Shown in pieces: positions 63,517 through 64,000 of a stretch of DNA of 64,000 nt (its first letter is position 1; each line of letters opens with the position of its first letter). Made by a program: the position numbers and the translations under genes. The notes under the pieces were generated by a model. The model did no database searches, was not told the DNA's origin, and saw only the letters and a list, made by a program, of their open reading frames with translations. Location of the stretch: contig NZ_JUHB01000001.1 in the NCBI RefSeq assembly GCF_000799565.1, forward strand, positions 2,235,501-2,299,500. Reading direction: 5' to 3'. The stretch comes from Cellulophaga sp. Hel_I_12. Its GTDB lineage: Bacteria > Bacteroidota > Bacteroidia > Flavobacteriales > Flavobacteriaceae.

Positions 63517-64000
63517 TTACGCCCCTTCTCTTTCATGTTCCTCTACATCTCTTTGTAGGTCTAATTTTCTAAAGGTTGGAGACACAAATGCCGTTGTTCC
63601 TACCGTTAAAATAGTCATCACACCACCGAAAACTACAGCCGTTACCGTTCCCATTACTTTCGCAGTTAGGCCACTTTCAAAAGCACCTAATTCATTAGAA
63701 GACCCTACAAAAATAGAATTTACAGAGGCCACACGACCACGCATATGATCTGGTGTTTTTAATTGTAAAATAGTTTGGCGCACGATCATAGAAATACCAT
63801 CTAAAGCACCACTTACAAACAAAGCAGCAACGGATAACCAAAAATAGGTAGACAAACCAAAAACAATCATACACACCCCAAAACCGAAGATAGCCCACAA
63901 CAATTTTTTACCTGCGTTTTTGTGGAGTGGGAAACGTGTTGAAGCCAACATCATAATCGCTGCGCCTACAGCTGGTGCTGCTCTTAGTATCCCAAAACCT
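63517..64000 (-). CDS. MFS transporter (N-terminal part beyond the window)
   Basis: C-terminal ~160 residues of a larger gene: the frame stays open to the window edge, with GFGILRAAPAVGAAIM before the first visible internal Met. Hydrophobic segments (WAIFGFGVCMIVFGLSTYF, SVAALFVSGALDGISMIV) and DHMRGRVASVNSIFVGSSNELGAFE fit MFS permeases of the enterobactin-exporter/MFS_3 type. Ends in a charged tail (RDVEEHEREGA). Substrate unknown. Confidence 0.85.
   Translation of the reverse strand, partial: GFGILRAAPAVGAAIMMLASTRFPLHKNAGKKLLWAIFGFGVCMIVFGLSTYFWLSVAALFVSGALDGISMIVRQTILQLKTPDHMRGRVASVNSIFVGSSNELGAFESGLTAKVMGTVTAVVFGGVMTILTVGTTAFVSPTFRKLDLQRDVEEHEREGA

Overview
This is a chromosomal window from an AT-rich member of the Bacteroidota, almost certainly a marine-type Flavobacteriaceae. 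The reasons are a SusC/SusD pair, a propeller/Y_Y_Y/LuxR-type regulator, many lipoproteins with short lipoboxes, TAnnTTTG-type -7 promoter elements instead of -10 boxes, DUF6090 genes, and a tRNA-associated element with a Bacteroidota-type integrase. No rRNA operon or CRISPR array is visible.

Layout. (1) 1-2.2 kb: the 3' part of an AddB-like PD-(D/E)XK nuclease gene, convergent with an SDR oxidoreductase. (2) 2.3-12.7 kb, minus strand: a glycan-utilisation locus with a ligand-sensing regulator, susC, susD, an unusual glycerophosphodiesterase-GH16 glucanase fusion lipoprotein and an endonuclease/exonuclease/phosphatase-family lipoprotein. (3) 12.8-17.8 kb: glycerol uptake and oxidation (glpF, glpK, glpD) with a divergent DeoR-type repressor gene, followed by a formylglycine-type sulfatase. 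Period-10 ACGAA repeats precede glpK, glpD and the sulfatase, so they may form one regulon. The GDPD domain and the glp genes fit together as release and use of glycerol phosphate from a glycan or glycerophosphodiester. (4) 19.9-37.6 kb, plus strand: a long run of exported hydrolases with three DUF885 metallopeptidase paralogues, two M28 peptidases, a tricorn-like S41 peptidase, a lipoprotein agmatine/peptidylarginine deiminase homologue, a lipoprotein RidA homologue lacking the catalytic arginine, an AtoE-type transporter and SnoaL-like proteins. It looks like a periplasmic peptide and amine degradation pathway. (5) 37.7-44.9 kb: a tandem array of eight DUF6090 genes (one with an in-frame TGA), plus relics, a repeated palindromic leader and a tiny membrane-protein gene.

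(6) 45.04-58.15 kb: a 13.1-kb integrative and mobilizable element in a tRNA-Ala(GGC) gene. It is bounded by 45-bp direct repeats, and a pair of 24-bp repeats lies just inside both ends. The backbone is a tyrosine integrase, a Fic protein, an accessory protein, a relaxase, a MobC-like protein, a Toprim primase-like protein, a VapE-type ATPase and a HTH/excisionase-like protein. A TAGGTA-rich iteron-like cluster lies between the ATPase and primase genes, and a candidate oriT lies downstream of the mob genes. Its cargo is a vanadium-haloperoxidase/PAP2-like lipoprotein and an outer-membrane protein, divergent from a two-component system and a small orphan protein.

(7) 58.1-64 kb: the intact tRNA-Ala and ordinary housekeeping genes: universal stress protein, GNAT acetyltransferase, MATE transporter, enoyl-CoA hydratase, a 38-residue membrane peptide, 6-pyruvoyl-tetrahydropterin synthase/QueD, LpxH-like hydrolase and a partial MFS transporter. 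The most unusual parts are the DUF6090 array, the GDPD-GH16/glp combination, the exported hydrolase run, and the mobilizable element with its haloperoxidase-type cargo. All family names come from reading motifs by eye; no database search was run.
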